Assembly (NCBI GenBank): GCA_022600955.1
Contig: JAHZJK010000004.1
Span: forward strand, 1 to 64,000
Reading direction: 5' to 3'
Source of the DNA: Gammaproteobacteria bacterium
GTDB lineage: Bacteria; Pseudomonadota; Gammaproteobacteria; Steroidobacterales; Woeseiaceae
DNA length: 64,000 nt
A model generated the notes under the pieces. It was not told the origin of the DNA. It did no database searches and worked only from the letters and a program-made list of their open reading frames with translations. The position numbers and the translations under genes are program-made. How positions within the stretch are numbered: position 1 is the stretch's first letter; every line of letters begins with the position of its first letter. Below are positions 1-9,830 of the stretch, piece by piece.

Positions 1-102
1 GCTTCCGCTCCGCCGGTTTGCGTTTCAGCATAAGGTCTTAGCCGCGATCCGAGCATAAGTCAACGGTATGCTAAGCCCCGCTTTTGGGTAGACTTGTGCC
101 GC

Positions 103-2583
103 ATGAACATCGCAGGTTTCATATTTCGCCCGCTCTATTGGTTGGCCGGAAAGGTGTTCTCAAGTTGGGCGCGCCCTGCAATCCAGCCTGAGGCTCCCAG
201 CGAGTACATTACCGACAGCGATGCCGCTGTTTGCTACGTGCTCGAAACCGGCGGGCTGGCGGATGTACTGGCGCTCGAAAAGGCCTGCGCAAAGCACGGC
301 ATGCCGTCGCCGACTGAATCATTCGAATTTTGCGGCAAGCGTGAGAATCGGCGCTACATCATAATGCGCCGCTCGAACGGCTGGTTTGGGCGCCGCCCGG
401 CTATTGGCGGTTCCCGCCGATTGCGTCGCTTGATCGAGCAGGCCGAACATTGCGACCAGGAACTGTTGCTGATCCCTGTCGCAATCTATTGGGGTCGCTC
501 ACCGGAAAAAGAACGCTCGTTTTTTAAACTGTTGTTGTCCGAGAACTGGGACATCATCGGTCGTACCCGCAAGTTCTTCGTAACTCTGATGCATGGCCGC
601 AATACGCTTCTGCGTTATAGCCATGCTTTACCGATTCGCAGTATCTGCACAGGCGAAGTCGATGCGAGTATCGCCTATCGCAAGGCGTACAGAATTCTGC
701 GCGTGCATTTCCGCCAAAGGCGAACAGCGACCGTAGGTCCTGACCTTTCGCATCGCCGTACCCTGGTAAAGCAGGTGCTGCGGGCGCCTGCGGTGCGACG
801 CATCATTGATGCGGAAGCGGGCGATGACCTTCGCAAGCAGGAGCTGGCGCGGCGCAAGGCGGAAAAGTATGCATTGGAAATCGCCGCGGATATTTCCTAC
901 CCGACCATCCGTATTGCCGTGCGTTTTCTGCGCTGGGTATGGAATCGAATTTACGATGGCGTCGAACTCAATCACATGGAGCGTCTGCACGAGGTGGCCA
1001 AGGACAAGGAGATCATTTACGTCCCCTGTCACCGCAGCCACATTGACTACCTGTTGCTGGGCTATGTGACTTACGAGGCCGGCTTGCATCTGCCACATGT
1101 GGCCGCGGGTATTAACCTGAACATGCCGGTTATCGGCGGAATATTGCGGCGCGGAGGCGCTTTTTTCCTGAGGCGCACATTCAAGGGCAACCGCTTGTAT
1201 GCCGCGGTGTTTGATTCCTACATTCACGAGATTCTGACCAAGGGTTACTCAATGGAGTATTTCATTGAGGGCGGCCGAAGTCGCACCGGTCGCCTGTTGT
1301 CGCCAAAGGGTGGCATGCTGGTCATGACGGTCAATTCATACATCAAGAATCCACAGCGCCCGATCGTGTTCGTGCCGTTCTATTTCGGTTACGAAAAACT
1401 CATCGAGGGCGATTCCTTTATCGGCGAGCTGGGTGGTGCCGAAAAACAAAAGGAATCACTGGGTGGCCTGATTCGTTCGATAAAATCTTTGCGCGAACAC
1501 TTCGGCAAGGTCTACGTGAACGTAGCCGAGCCGATCGAGCTTGAACCGATGCTTGATCGACTGCACGCTGACTGGCGTGCGACTGATACCGAGAATGGTG
1601 AGCGGCCACCGTGGCTTGCCGATGTGGTCGATGAACTCGGCACCGAAATCATGCAGGGCATCAATTCTGCTGCCGCCGTTACACCAATCAGTCTGCTTGC
1701 ATACGTATTGCTTGCGACACCGAAGCAAACGATTGGCCTGGCCGAGCTCAGGCGGCAAATCGAACTCAGCCTGAAGTTGCTCGAACGATTCAGGTACTCC
1801 GATTCAGTCACCATTCCAGACTGGGATGCGGACAAGATTATCGAGCATGGTGAGAAGTTGCAGGTCATCACGCGCTCGAATCACCCGATGGGCCAGGTCA
1901 TCCATATGAGTGAGCGCACCGCAGTCTTGATGACCTATTTTCGCAACAATATTCTGCACCTGTTGGCGATACCCGCGGCGGTGGCCTGCTGTTTTATCCA
2001 GGGACGGGAGCTCGAACATTCTGAACTACAGCGCCTGATACGACTGATCTATCCGTTCATGAAAAAAGAGTTGTGCCTGAAATGGGAGTTCGCCGATGCT
2101 GACGACGTCACGTCCGAGGCCATAAGCGCGTTGATTGATCTGGATATTCTGTCCTATGGCAGAAACAGGAAAACGCTTGTGCGGCCACCTTCAGGGTCGG
2201 AGAAAGCCTTCCAGCTGCTAATGCTGGGACAGTCCATGGTGCCGATGTTGCAACGCTTTTATCTGGTCATAGCGATCCTGGTGCGAAACGGCACGGGTAC
2301 GCTGAGCAGGCGCAAGCTGGAGAGTATGTGCCAGCAAAGTGCCGAACGGCTGACCATGATTTATGGCCTGCACTCACCTGACTTCTTCAATAAAACGCTG
2401 TTTCATGATTTTATACGAACCTTGCAGGATTTCGATGTGCTGCGCCGCAACGCCGACGGTATGATCGAGTTTGATGATGATCTGACTCGTATAGGCGCAG
2501 ACGCCCGGCTCGTGCTTGGCGAAGAGATTCGCCACAGCATTCTTTCACTCACTGTCGATGAGAATGGTGAAAGCACCACTTAG
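103..2583 (+). CDS. plsB: Glycerol-3-phosphate 1-O-acyltransferase PlsB
   Basis: This enzyme acylates sn-glycerol-3-phosphate at position 1, the first committed step of membrane phospholipid synthesis, at the inner membrane. The acyltransferase signature HRSHIDY (H310 and D315 counted from the ATG at 103) is present, followed by the GGRSRTG block near residue 389 and the VPFYFGYEKL block. The length of about 826 aa matches the enteric PlsB (about 807 aa). A TTG nine bases upstream (position 94) is an alternative start in the same frame; the ATG at 103 is preferred. The stop is six bases before trhO, so the two are probably co-transcribed. The family assignment is firm; the exact start is less so. 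Confidence 0.95.
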   Translation: MNIAGFIFRPLYWLAGKVFSSWARPAIQPEAPSEYITDSDAAVCYVLETGGLADVLALEKACAKHGMPSPTESFEFCGKRENRRYIIMRRSNGWFGRRPAIGGSRRLRRLIEQAEHCDQELLLIPVAIYWGRSPEKERSFFKLLLSENWDIIGRTRKFFVTLMHGRNTLLRYSHALPIRSICTGEVDASIAYRKAYRILRVHFRQRRTATVGPDLSHRRTLVKQVLRAPAVRRIIDAEAGDDLRKQELARRKAEKYALEIAADISYPTIRIAVRFLRWVWNRIYDGVELNHMERLHEVAKDKEIIYVPCHRSHIDYLLLGYVTYEAGLHLPHVAAGINLNMPVIGGILRRGGAFFLRRTFKGNRLYAAVFDSYIHEILTKGYSMEYFIEGGRSRTGRLLSPKGGMLVMTVNSYIKNPQRPIVFVPFYFGYEKLIEGDSFIGELGGAEKQKESLGGLIRSIKSLREHFGKVYVNVAEPIELEPMLDRLHADWRATDTENGERPPWLADVVDELGTEIMQGINSAAAVTPISLLAYVLLATPKQTIGLAELRRQIELSLKLLERFRYSDSVTIPDWDADKIIEHGEKLQVITRSNHPMGQVIHMSERTAVLMTYFRNNILHLLAIPAAVACCFIQGRELEHSELQRLIRLIYPFMKKELCLKWEFADADDVTSEAISALIDLDILSYGRNRKTLVRPPSGSEKAFQLLMLGQSMVPMLQRFYLVIAILVRNGTGTLSRRKLESMCQQSAERLTMIYGLHSPDFFNKTLFHDFIRTLQDFDVLRRNADGMIEFDDDLTRIGADARLVLGEEIRHSILSLTVDENGESTT

Positions 2584-2589
2584 AACTGT

Positions 2590-3498
2590 ATGAAAGTCGT
2601 TTCACTCTACCGGTTTTTTGATCTCGCAAACCCGCCGCAATTTCGCGACGAGTTGCAGGCACTGTGTGATGCTGAAGGTCTGCGCGGCACCATGCTGATC
2701 GCGGCAGAGGGCTTCAACGGATCGCTTTCCGGCAGTGAGGCGGCGCTACGCCCGGTTCTGGAATGGCTGCGGGTCAAGGCGGGCTCGACGGAGCCACTTG
2801 ACGCTCGTTGGAACGATGTTTCCGAAGCTCCATTTCGAAAGATGCGGGTGAAGCTCAAGAAGGAGATAGTGGCGTTAGGACGGCCCGATATCTTGCCTCA
2901 CCAAAGCACGGGGGAACACGTCGACGCAGAGCGCTGGAATGAATTGATCGAGGACCCGAACGTTCTGGTCATCGATACCCGAAATCATTACGAAGTCGAG
3001 GTCGGTACGTTTCCGGGCGCGCTGGACCCTGGCAATGACAGCTTTCGGGAGTTTCCGGATTTCGCCAGGGAACTCGCTGCGGAGTCTACCAATCGCCCGT
3101 TGGCGATGTTCTGTACCGGCGGCATTCGTTGCGAAAAGGCTACCGCGCTAATGCAGGAACTGGGATTCGACGAGGTGTATCACCTGCAAGGTGGCATTCT
3201 CAACTACCTTGACGAAATCCCCAAAGAAGAAAATCGCTGGCAGGGTGAATGTTTTGTTTTCGATACCCGCGTTGCGGTAGATCAGGATCAGGCAGAAGGT
3301 GGCTATGTTCAGTGCCATGCCTGTCGCCGGCCGCTAAACAAGAACGAGCTGGACTCGCCCGACTATCGCGAGGGTGTCTCATGCCCGAAATGTATCAACG
3401 AGGCTGATGAGGACCGTCTCGCTCGCCTCGAGGAGCGCCGCAAGCAGGTTGCTCTGGCTGCCGAACGCGGCGAGTCGCACATAGGGCCTAAATCCTGA
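2590..3498 (+). CDS. trhO: tRNA uridine(34) hydroxylase TrhO (rhodanese family)
   Basis: TrhO (formerly YceA) hydroxylates U34 of certain tRNAs to 5-hydroxyuridine, independently of prephenate. The 302-aa protein has an N-terminal UPF0176-type domain (MKVVSLYRF...GTMLIAAEGFNGSLSG) and a central rhodanese domain with the catalytic loop FCTGGIRCEKA. Its C-terminal segment has two Cys pairs, CHAC and CPKC, that look metal-binding. It starts 6 bases after plsB, so it probably shares that transcript. No clear terminator follows before the small exported gene at 3543. Confidence 0.92.
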   Translation: MKVVSLYRFFDLANPPQFRDELQALCDAEGLRGTMLIAAEGFNGSLSGSEAALRPVLEWLRVKAGSTEPLDARWNDVSEAPFRKMRVKLKKEIVALGRPDILPHQSTGEHVDAERWNELIEDPNVLVIDTRNHYEVEVGTFPGALDPGNDSFREFPDFARELAAESTNRPLAMFCTGGIRCEKATALMQELGFDEVYHLQGGILNYLDEIPKEENRWQGECFVFDTRVAVDQDQAEGGYVQCHACRRPLNKNELDSPDYREGVSCPKCINEADEDRLARLEERRKQVALAAERGESHIGPKS

Positions 3499-3542
3499 CG
3501 GGTGTCCTTGCACCGACCGCGAGAAAGGTCTAAAAAGACCAG

Positions 3543-3917
3543 ATGATTCGCCATTTTCACAGATCGAGGACTGCTACCGGCTCACGCCGCTGGCTCGTTC
3601 TGCTGAGCCTGTTGTGGCTGAATCTGGCTATTCTGCCGTGTGCTATGGCGCTCGAGACGGCGCCCGAATCCGATCCCGGACACGACTGTTGCCCGCCTGT
3701 GCTTGAGCTGGCTGCGGCAGCTGAGTGTTGCGAGCTCGACCCTGCGAATGTCGAAAAGCGCGGATTTGAGCCGTCAAAAGACACCGTGGCAATCTTTTGC
3801 ACTGTGCCGCACAGCCTTCAGGCTGTGTTCACAACACTACAGAGTCAGCCATCTCCGCCGGACCCTGAAAGTCCGCTTCCTCCCTTACATTTGCTGAACT
3901 GCGTTTTTCTGAAATAG
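3543..3917 (+). CDS. Small exported Cys-rich protein upstream of a metal efflux operon
   Basis: This 124-aa protein starts with basic residues and a hydrophobic stretch (WLVLLSLLWLNLAILPCAMALE, about residues 18-38) that looks like a signal peptide. The mature part is short and carries two vicinal Cys pairs (HDCCPP and ECCEL) and a proline-rich tail. Similar small proteins often sit directly upstream of copper or heavy-metal RND efflux genes, as here with the TolC-like gene 53 bp downstream. A metal-binding or metal-sensing role in the periplasm is inferred, not shown. The nearest family I can suggest is the DUF2946-like group, with low certainty. Confidence 0.6.
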   Translation: MIRHFHRSRTATGSRRWLVLLSLLWLNLAILPCAMALETAPESDPGHDCCPPVLELAAAAECCELDPANVEKRGFEPSKDTVAIFCTVPHSLQAVFTTLQSQPSPPDPESPLPPLHLLNCVFLK

Positions 3918-3970
3918 CCCGCCTGTCTTTGTAACCCGAGGTTTTTGGATTACCTGGCAGGAGCTGGAGC

Positions 3971-5269
3971 ATGTTTCGTATTAACGGGCGATCGCCCGAA
4001 AAATTTGTTGGCCGCGCATTACCGTTCTGGTTTGCGCTCGTGTTTGTAAGTTCGCCACAGCAGGCCTTAGCCGACAGTCGCTTGCCATTGACGCTGGCCG
4101 AGGCCGAGGATCTCGCTTTGTTCGACGAACCTGGCGAGAAAATGTTGCGCGCTGATGCAGCGGCGAAGCGCGATCAGTCTGTTGTAGCCGGCCAGCTACC
4201 TGATCCGACACTCAAGCTGGGGCTTGCGAATTTTCCGCTCAGTAGCGGCAGTTTCTCCACCGAGGGAATGACGCAGGCACAAATCGGTGTTCGTCAGGCA
4301 TTTCCACGGGCGAAGTCCAGAGCATCCGACGCGTCGCGCTTCAGGGCGCTATCTGAAGCCAGCGAACAGGCGGCGGACGGACGCATCCGTGATGTCCTCG
4401 AACGGACGCGCCAGAGCTGGCTGGAGTTGTACTACTGGCAACGCGCGCGACAATTGTTGCAAGACTCACGGCCTTATTTCGAAGATTTGCTGTCGGTCTC
4501 ACGGTCTATGTACACGGTCGGGCAGAAGACGCAATACGATGTCTTGCGCGCCGAGCTGGAACTGAGCCGGTTGGACGCACGCATCATCGATGCAGAGCAC
4601 TCCTACTCGGCTGCAGTGGCAATACTGTCGCAATGGATAGGTACGCATGCTTCTCGTCCCGTGGCAGGGAAGCTGCCCGACTGGAGTACCGTATTGGTGC
4701 TGGCTGAATTGCAGGAGGGATTACGACACTATCCTGACGTCAACGCAGCAGAGCTTCGAGTGACAGCGCAGCAAGCGGGTGTAGCGTATGCGCAGGAAAG
4801 TAAAAAGCCAGGCTGGGCACTGGACCTTGGCTACGGCTACCGAGATGGCGACCTTCCAAGCGGCAAACCCCGATCAGATTTCATTAGCGTCGCCGTTGTT
4901 GTGGATCTGCCGTTGTTCGGTGCCAAGCGACAGGACCGTGCAATATCCGCCGCGCTGCATGCACGCAGCGCCGCCATCGCAGACAAGCGGCGCATCGAGG
5001 CCGAACTTCTAAGCCAGTTGCAGCGCGAGTTCGTACGCTGGCAAGAGCTGGGCCGCCGCATTGAATTGTATGAAAAACAGATTCTCGGGCGAACGGACGA
5101 TCAGGTAGAGGCAGCGCTGCTCGCGTATCGCAGCGACGCCGGCAGTTTCTCGGATTTGATGCTGGCAATGATCGATCGTCTGGATACGAGACTGGAGCAT
5201 CTGCGTCAGCAGGTCGATCGTGCCCAAAGCTACGCCAGCATGGCGAATCTCGGAGGATTGCCACGATGA
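3971..5269 (+). CDS. Outer-membrane efflux channel, CusC/CzcC-like TolC family
   Basis: This is the outer-membrane channel of a tripartite heavy-metal efflux pump. The 432-aa protein has a signal-like N-terminus ending near ALA-DS and then two long alpha-helical coiled-coil halves typical of TolC family members (ARADAAAKRDQSVVAGQLPDPTLKLG; later PDVNAAELRVTAQQAGVAYAQ). I see no lipobox, unlike E. coli CusC. Its stop overlaps the start of the adaptor gene by four bases (ATGA), which indicates translational coupling. Context assigns it to copper/silver export. Confidence 0.88.
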   Translation: MFRINGRSPEKFVGRALPFWFALVFVSSPQQALADSRLPLTLAEAEDLALFDEPGEKMLRADAAAKRDQSVVAGQLPDPTLKLGLANFPLSSGSFSTEGMTQAQIGVRQAFPRAKSRASDASRFRALSEASEQAADGRIRDVLERTRQSWLELYYWQRARQLLQDSRPYFEDLLSVSRSMYTVGQKTQYDVLRAELELSRLDARIIDAEHSYSAAVAILSQWIGTHASRPVAGKLPDWSTVLVLAELQEGLRHYPDVNAAELRVTAQQAGVAYAQESKKPGWALDLGYGYRDGDLPSGKPRSDFISVAVVVDLPLFGAKRQDRAISAALHARSAAIADKRRIEAELLSQLQREFVRWQELGRRIELYEKQILGRTDDQVEAALLAYRSDAGSFSDLMLAMIDRLDTRLEHLRQQVDRAQSYASMANLGGLPR

Positions 5270-6480
5270 ATATTCGAAGTGTTTCGACACTACTCATGGT
5301 AGCTGCCGGCAGCGTTGCCGCAGGATTTTTTCTCGCTAATTCAGGGAGCGAAAACGCGACGACAGACTCTCCGTCCGATGTTCTGTACTGGGTTGCGCCG
5401 ATGGACCCAAATTATCGCCGGGACAAACCCGGTAAGTCGCCAATGGGAATGGATCTTGTTCCCGTGTATGTCGAAGACGAGGCTTCGCGGCCGGGTGTGG
5501 TGCAAATTAGCCCCGCTGTCGCCAACAATCTTGGTGTGCGTACTGAAGTTGTGAAATTCAGCCCCCTGTCACGGCGCATCGACACAGTTGGATACGTGGC
5601 CTATGACGAGGACACCTTGCAGCACGTTCATACACGCGTCGAAGGTTGGATTGAGAAGCTTGTCACGAAATCTACTGGCGACCGTGTTGAGAAAGGACAG
5701 TTATTGTTTGAATTGTATTCGCCAGCGCTTGTAAGTGCGCAGGAAGAATATCTTGCGGCACTTCGTAGCGGCAGCGCTACGCTGCAAAGCGCATCGCGAC
5801 ATCGCATGACTGCCCTGGGTATCGCGGATTCGGAAATAGCGAGGTTGGCCGAACAACGCCAGGTCCAGCAGAGGGTCAAGGTGCTGGCAGATCGTGACGG
5901 TGTGATTGCTCACCTGGGCGTGCGCGAAGGAATATACGTCACACCATCTACTGAAGTAATGTCGGTCGCACAGCTCGATAGCGTTTGGGTCATTGCCGAA
6001 GTGCTCGAACGGCAAGCGAGCTGGGTTGAACCGGGACAGTCGGTTACTGTGCAGTTCGAGTATCTGCCTGACACACGGCTCAATGGCACAGTCGACTACA
6101 TTTATCCCGAACTTGATCCGGTTACTCGTACCCTGAAAGCACGCGTGCGATTTGACAATCCCGGCGAGGGACTGCGTCCGAATATGTTCGCTCGCGTCTT
6201 GATTGACGGTCGCGGTACTGGCGACATTGTCAATGTACCGAAGTCCGCGGTAATACGTAGCGGTGATTCGAACCGGGTCGTAATTGACCTCGGGGATGGA
6301 CGTTATCAGTCGAAGTCAGTTTTGCTGGGGATTGAGTCGGGTGATCGGATCGCAATTCGCGACGGGCTGGTGATCGGCCAACGCGTGGTCACCTCGGCCC
6401 AATTCCTGATCGACTCTGAGTCCAACGTTGACAGCGCATTGGGTCGCTATGAGCCGGGTCCGGGAGCGATGACAGAATGA
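5266..6480 (+). CDS. Periplasmic adaptor of heavy-metal RND pump, CusB-like
   Basis: This membrane-fusion protein (404 aa) links the inner-membrane RND pump to the outer-membrane channel. After an N-terminal signal/anchor it has a heavy-metal-binding motif near residues 43-67 (APMDPNYRRDKPGKSPMGMD). The motif is Met-rich where the classic one has Cys, as in copper/silver CusB relatives. The barrel-sandwich and alpha-hairpin segments follow (VEGWIEKLVTKSTGDRVEKGQLLFELYSPALVSAQEEYL). Four-base overlaps occur at both ends with neighbouring genes. Copper/silver specificity is inferred from the Met-rich motif. Confidence 0.9.
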   Translation: MNIRSVSTLLMVAAGSVAAGFFLANSGSENATTDSPSDVLYWVAPMDPNYRRDKPGKSPMGMDLVPVYVEDEASRPGVVQISPAVANNLGVRTEVVKFSPLSRRIDTVGYVAYDEDTLQHVHTRVEGWIEKLVTKSTGDRVEKGQLLFELYSPALVSAQEEYLAALRSGSATLQSASRHRMTALGIADSEIARLAEQRQVQQRVKVLADRDGVIAHLGVREGIYVTPSTEVMSVAQLDSVWVIAEVLERQASWVEPGQSVTVQFEYLPDTRLNGTVDYIYPELDPVTRTLKARVRFDNPGEGLRPNMFARVLIDGRGTGDIVNVPKSAVIRSGDSNRVVIDLGDGRYQSKSVLLGIESGDRIAIRDGLVIGQRVVTSAQFLIDSESNVDSALGRYEPGPGAMTE

Positions 6481-9400
6481 CTGCGATTCTCATACGCTGG
6501 TCTATAGAGAACCGCGTCTTGATCTTGATCATGGCCGTGCTCGTTGCAGCATGGGGTTTCTACTCGGCACGCCAGACGCCGGTAGATGCGTTGCCCGACT
6601 TGTCCGATGTTCAAGTCATTATCAAAACGAGCTATCCGGGACAGGCGCCACAGGTCGTCGAAGATCAGGTTACCTATCCGCTTACGACGGCCATGCTCTC
6701 GGTGCCGCATGCGCTAACCGTACGTGGATATTCGTTCTATGGAGATTCCTACGTATACGTCATCTTCGAAGACGGTACGGACCTGTATTGGGCTCGCTCC
6801 CGGGTTCTTGAATACCTGAACCAAGTGTCCGCAACGTTGCCGGACTCCGCAAAGCCGGCGTTGGGACCTGACGCGACTGGCGTTGGCTGGGTCTTCCAAT
6901 ACGCTCTCGCTGACCGCAGCGGCACGCATGATTTGGCAAAGTTACGTAGTTTGCAGGACTGGTTTCTAAAGTATGAGCTGCAAACCGTACCGGGTGTTGC
7001 GGAGGTCGCGACGATTGGTGGCATGGTGCGCCAGTACCAGGTTGTGATCGACCCAGACAGGCTACGTGCTTTCGATCTATCGCTGGCGAAGATCAAGTCG
7101 GCCATTCTTGCGGGAAATCAGGAGAGCGGCGGATCCGTCGTCGAGATGGGCGAAGCAGAGTATATGATTCGCGCAAGCGGTTACCTTAAGAGCGTTGGTG
7201 ATCTCGCTGCTATTCCACTGGGCGTGAATCAACACGGTTCACCGCTGCAGCTTGCGGACGTTGCGGATATCCGTATTGGCCCACAGATGCGACGCGGAGT
7301 TGCTGATCTTGATGGCGAAGGTGAAGTCGTCGGCGGAGTCGTCGTTATGCGCTGGGGCGAAAATGCATCACGGACGATCGAAGCCGTGAAACAACGCCTG
7401 ACCGAGCTGCAGCGCAGCCTCCCTGAAGGTGTGGAAATAATTACTACCTATGATCGATCTGACCTGATCGATCGATCAGTTAGTACGTTGACTCACAAGC
7501 TCATCGAAGAGTTCGCAGTTGTTGCCCTTATATGTGCACTGTTTCTTTTCCATCTGCGCTCTTCCGCGGTCATTATTCTTAGCCTGCCGCTCGGTATTCT
7601 TATTGCGATTATTGTCATGCGCCTGCAGGGGATCAATGCAAACATCATGTCGCTCGGCGGTATCGCTATTGCAATCGGAGCGATGGTCGATTCGGCGATT
7701 GTTATGACCGAAAACGTACACAAACATATTGAACGACAACCGCTGACACCCGATAACCGCTGGCGAATTATTGGTGATGCAGCGACAGAGGTTGGCAGGC
7801 CGCTGTTCTTTTCGCTACTCATTATTACGCTCAGCTTTCTACCGGTTTTTACTCTGGAAGCGCAGGAGGGACGCATGTTTGCGCCGCTGGCTTTCACAAA
7901 GACATACGCGATGGCGGCTGCAGCGATTCTCTCAGTAACTCTCGTTCCGGTCCTAATGGGATATTTCATTCGTGGCAATGTTCGCTCGGAAAAACACAAT
8001 CCTGTTAATGCCGCATTAATCCGTCTATATCGACCGGTTATCGACACGGTGATTTCAAATCCCAAAGGCACGCTCGTGATAGCGTCTGCGGTGCTAGTGG
8101 TCGGACTCTGGCCTGCAACGCAGCTGGGGTCAGAATTCATGCCGCCGCTGGATGAAGGTGACCTGATGTATATGCCAACGACTTACCCCGGCGTATCTGT
8201 GGACAAGGCGCGCGAGATCCTGCAGCACACGGACAGACTCATCAAATCAGTTCCGGAAGTGAAGCGGGTGTTCGGTAAAGTAGGTCGCGCGGAAACTGCA
8301 ACAGACCCAGCGCCGATGACCATGATTGAGACCGTAATTCAGCTGAAGTCACGTGACGAATGGCGCGCTGGCATGACGCCCGAAAGCCTGCGTGCAGAAC
8401 TCGATCGAGTGGTGCAGTACACAGGTTTGACCAATGCGTGGGTCATGCCGATCAAGACCCGTATCGACATGTTAGCAACTGGAATCAAGACGCCTGTTGG
8501 TGCGAAAGTCTCCGGACCGGATCTGTCTGTGATCGAAGCGATAGGGCGGCAGCTCGAAAAGGTGCTACCTGCTGTGCAGGGAACGGCATCGGTTTATTCC
8601 GAGCGTGTTGTTGGTGGTCGCTACGTTGACATCGACATCGATCGTGACAAAGCAGCTCGGTTCGGCCTGAATATCCAGGATGTTCAGGATGTCGTGCGTG
8701 TTGCAGTCGGTGGCATGAACGTCACGCAAACCGTAGAAGGTCTTGAGCGCTATCCGGTAAACGTCAGATACCCTCAGCGAGTCCGGGATTCAGTGCAGCA
8801 GCTGCGTCTGTTGCCGATTGTCACAGAGAGTGGCGCGCGTATTGCTCTGGGCGACGTAGCCAACGTGGTGGTTGCCGATGGACCGCCAGTTATCAAGAGC
8901 GAGAACGCGCGTCTGAACGGTTGGACCTATATCGATATTGCGGGAAGAGATCTTGGTTCATATGTAGCCGAGGCGCAGCGCCTGGTTGCTGACAAGATCG
9001 ACCTTCCGGCAGGGTACTCGCTGACATGGTCCGGACAATACGAATACATGGTGCGCGCGAAGCAACGGTTGACTATTGTCGGTCCGGTCACCCTCGCAAT
9101 CATCGTTTTGTTGCTCTATATCAATTTTCGGCGTTTTGCCGAGGTGGCAATAATTCTCGGTACGTTGCCTATGGCGTTGGTAGGCGGGTTGTGGCTTCTG
9201 TATCTCCTCGGCTACGAAATGTCGGTGGCAGTCGGCGTTGGATTCATTGCCCTGGCTGGAGTGGCTGTCGAGATTGGGGTTCTGATGCTGGTATACCTCA
9301 ATCAGGCGATTCAGCGGCGCACGGATGGGGGAGCTGATCTCACCAATCAGGATATTGAGGAAGCCGTTGTCGAAGGAGCCGTAATGCGTGTTCGTCCAAT

Positions 9401-9581
9401 TATAATGACTGTCGCCGCGACAACTGGTGGCCTGATTCCGATCATGTGGGGAAGTGGCGCTGGCTCGGAAGTAATGCGGAGAATTGCAGCCCCTATGATT
9501 GGTGGCATGTTTAGTGCGACGTTACTGACGCTGGTCGTGATTCCCGCATTTTTCTTACTTTGGCGCCGAAGCCATAAATAA
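6477..9581 (+). CDS. Heavy-metal efflux RND pump, CusA/CzcA family
   Basis: This 1034-aa proton-driven inner-membrane transporter exports metal ions through the adaptor and channel encoded just upstream. It has the RND layout: a first transmembrane helix, a large periplasmic loop, TM helices with the motif AIGAMVDSAIVMTENVHKH near residue 400, a second periplasmic loop, and a final TM bundle. The TM4 motif resembles CusA/SilA (GAMVDAAIVMIENAHK) more than CzcA, and the periplasmic domain contains the segment MPIKTRIDMLATGIKTPVG typical of Cu/Ag pumps. Copper/silver is therefore the likely substrate. It ends the operon and converges with a YdcH-like gene. Confidence 0.92.
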   Translation: MTAILIRWSIENRVLILIMAVLVAAWGFYSARQTPVDALPDLSDVQVIIKTSYPGQAPQVVEDQVTYPLTTAMLSVPHALTVRGYSFYGDSYVYVIFEDGTDLYWARSRVLEYLNQVSATLPDSAKPALGPDATGVGWVFQYALADRSGTHDLAKLRSLQDWFLKYELQTVPGVAEVATIGGMVRQYQVVIDPDRLRAFDLSLAKIKSAILAGNQESGGSVVEMGEAEYMIRASGYLKSVGDLAAIPLGVNQHGSPLQLADVADIRIGPQMRRGVADLDGEGEVVGGVVVMRWGENASRTIEAVKQRLTELQRSLPEGVEIITTYDRSDLIDRSVSTLTHKLIEEFAVVALICALFLFHLRSSAVIILSLPLGILIAIIVMRLQGINANIMSLGGIAIAIGAMVDSAIVMTENVHKHIERQPLTPDNRWRIIGDAATEVGRPLFFSLLIITLSFLPVFTLEAQEGRMFAPLAFTKTYAMAAAAILSVTLVPVLMGYFIRGNVRSEKHNPVNAALIRLYRPVIDTVISNPKGTLVIASAVLVVGLWPATQLGSEFMPPLDEGDLMYMPTTYPGVSVDKAREILQHTDRLIKSVPEVKRVFGKVGRAETATDPAPMTMIETVIQLKSRDEWRAGMTPESLRAELDRVVQYTGLTNAWVMPIKTRIDMLATGIKTPVGAKVSGPDLSVIEAIGRQLEKVLPAVQGTASVYSERVVGGRYVDIDIDRDKAARFGLNIQDVQDVVRVAVGGMNVTQTVEGLERYPVNVRYPQRVRDSVQQLRLLPIVTESGARIALGDVANVVVADGPPVIKSENARLNGWTYIDIAGRDLGSYVAEAQRLVADKIDLPAGYSLTWSGQYEYMVRAKQRLTIVGPVTLAIIVLLLYINFRRFAEVAIILGTLPMALVGGLWLLYLLGYEMSVAVGVGFIALAGVAVEIGVLMLVYLNQAIQRRTDGGADLTNQDIEEAVVEGAVMRVRPIIMTVAATTGGLIPIMWGSGAGSEVMRRIAAPMIGGMFSATLLTLVVIPAFFLLWRRSHK

Positions 9582-9605
9582 ACAGTTCAGCGTTGACCGG
9601 CTACG

Positions 9606-9821
9606 CTACGCATCAAGATCTGGGATCAACTCGCTCTCGAGCGTCATGATCATGTCCTTCAAAAGCAACTTGCGTTTTTTAAGGCGGCGAACACGGAGCT
9701 GATCGACCATTGGATCGTCATGAAGTCGATCGATAAGGTAGTCGAGATCCCTGTGACTGACACGCAGTTCTCTTAATCGCTCGAGTTGCTTAAACGATTC
9801 GGTGTCAATCTTCTCTGTCAT
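9606..9821 (-). CDS. YdcH family small protein (DUF465)
   Basis: This 71-aa protein is highly charged and predicted to be all alpha-helical. It matches the DUF465/YdcH pattern with a central RLHDDPMVDQLRVRRLKKRKLLLKDMI segment; the function of the family is unknown. It lies 9 bp downstream of cysQ on the same strand, so it may be co-transcribed with it. Confidence 0.8.
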   Translation of the reverse strand: MTEKIDTESFKQLERLRELRVSHRDLDYLIDRLHDDPMVDQLRVRRLKKRKLLLKDMIMTLESELIPDLDA

Positions 9822-9830
9822 ACGGGCATG

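Noticed and set aside
628..1227. 199-aa minus-strand ORF within plsB
   Set aside because: Antisense to the catalytic region of plsB, with no recognisable family.
7493..8140. 215-aa minus-strand ORF inside the CusA-like gene
   Set aside because: Antisense shadow of the transmembrane region; no motif or start signal.
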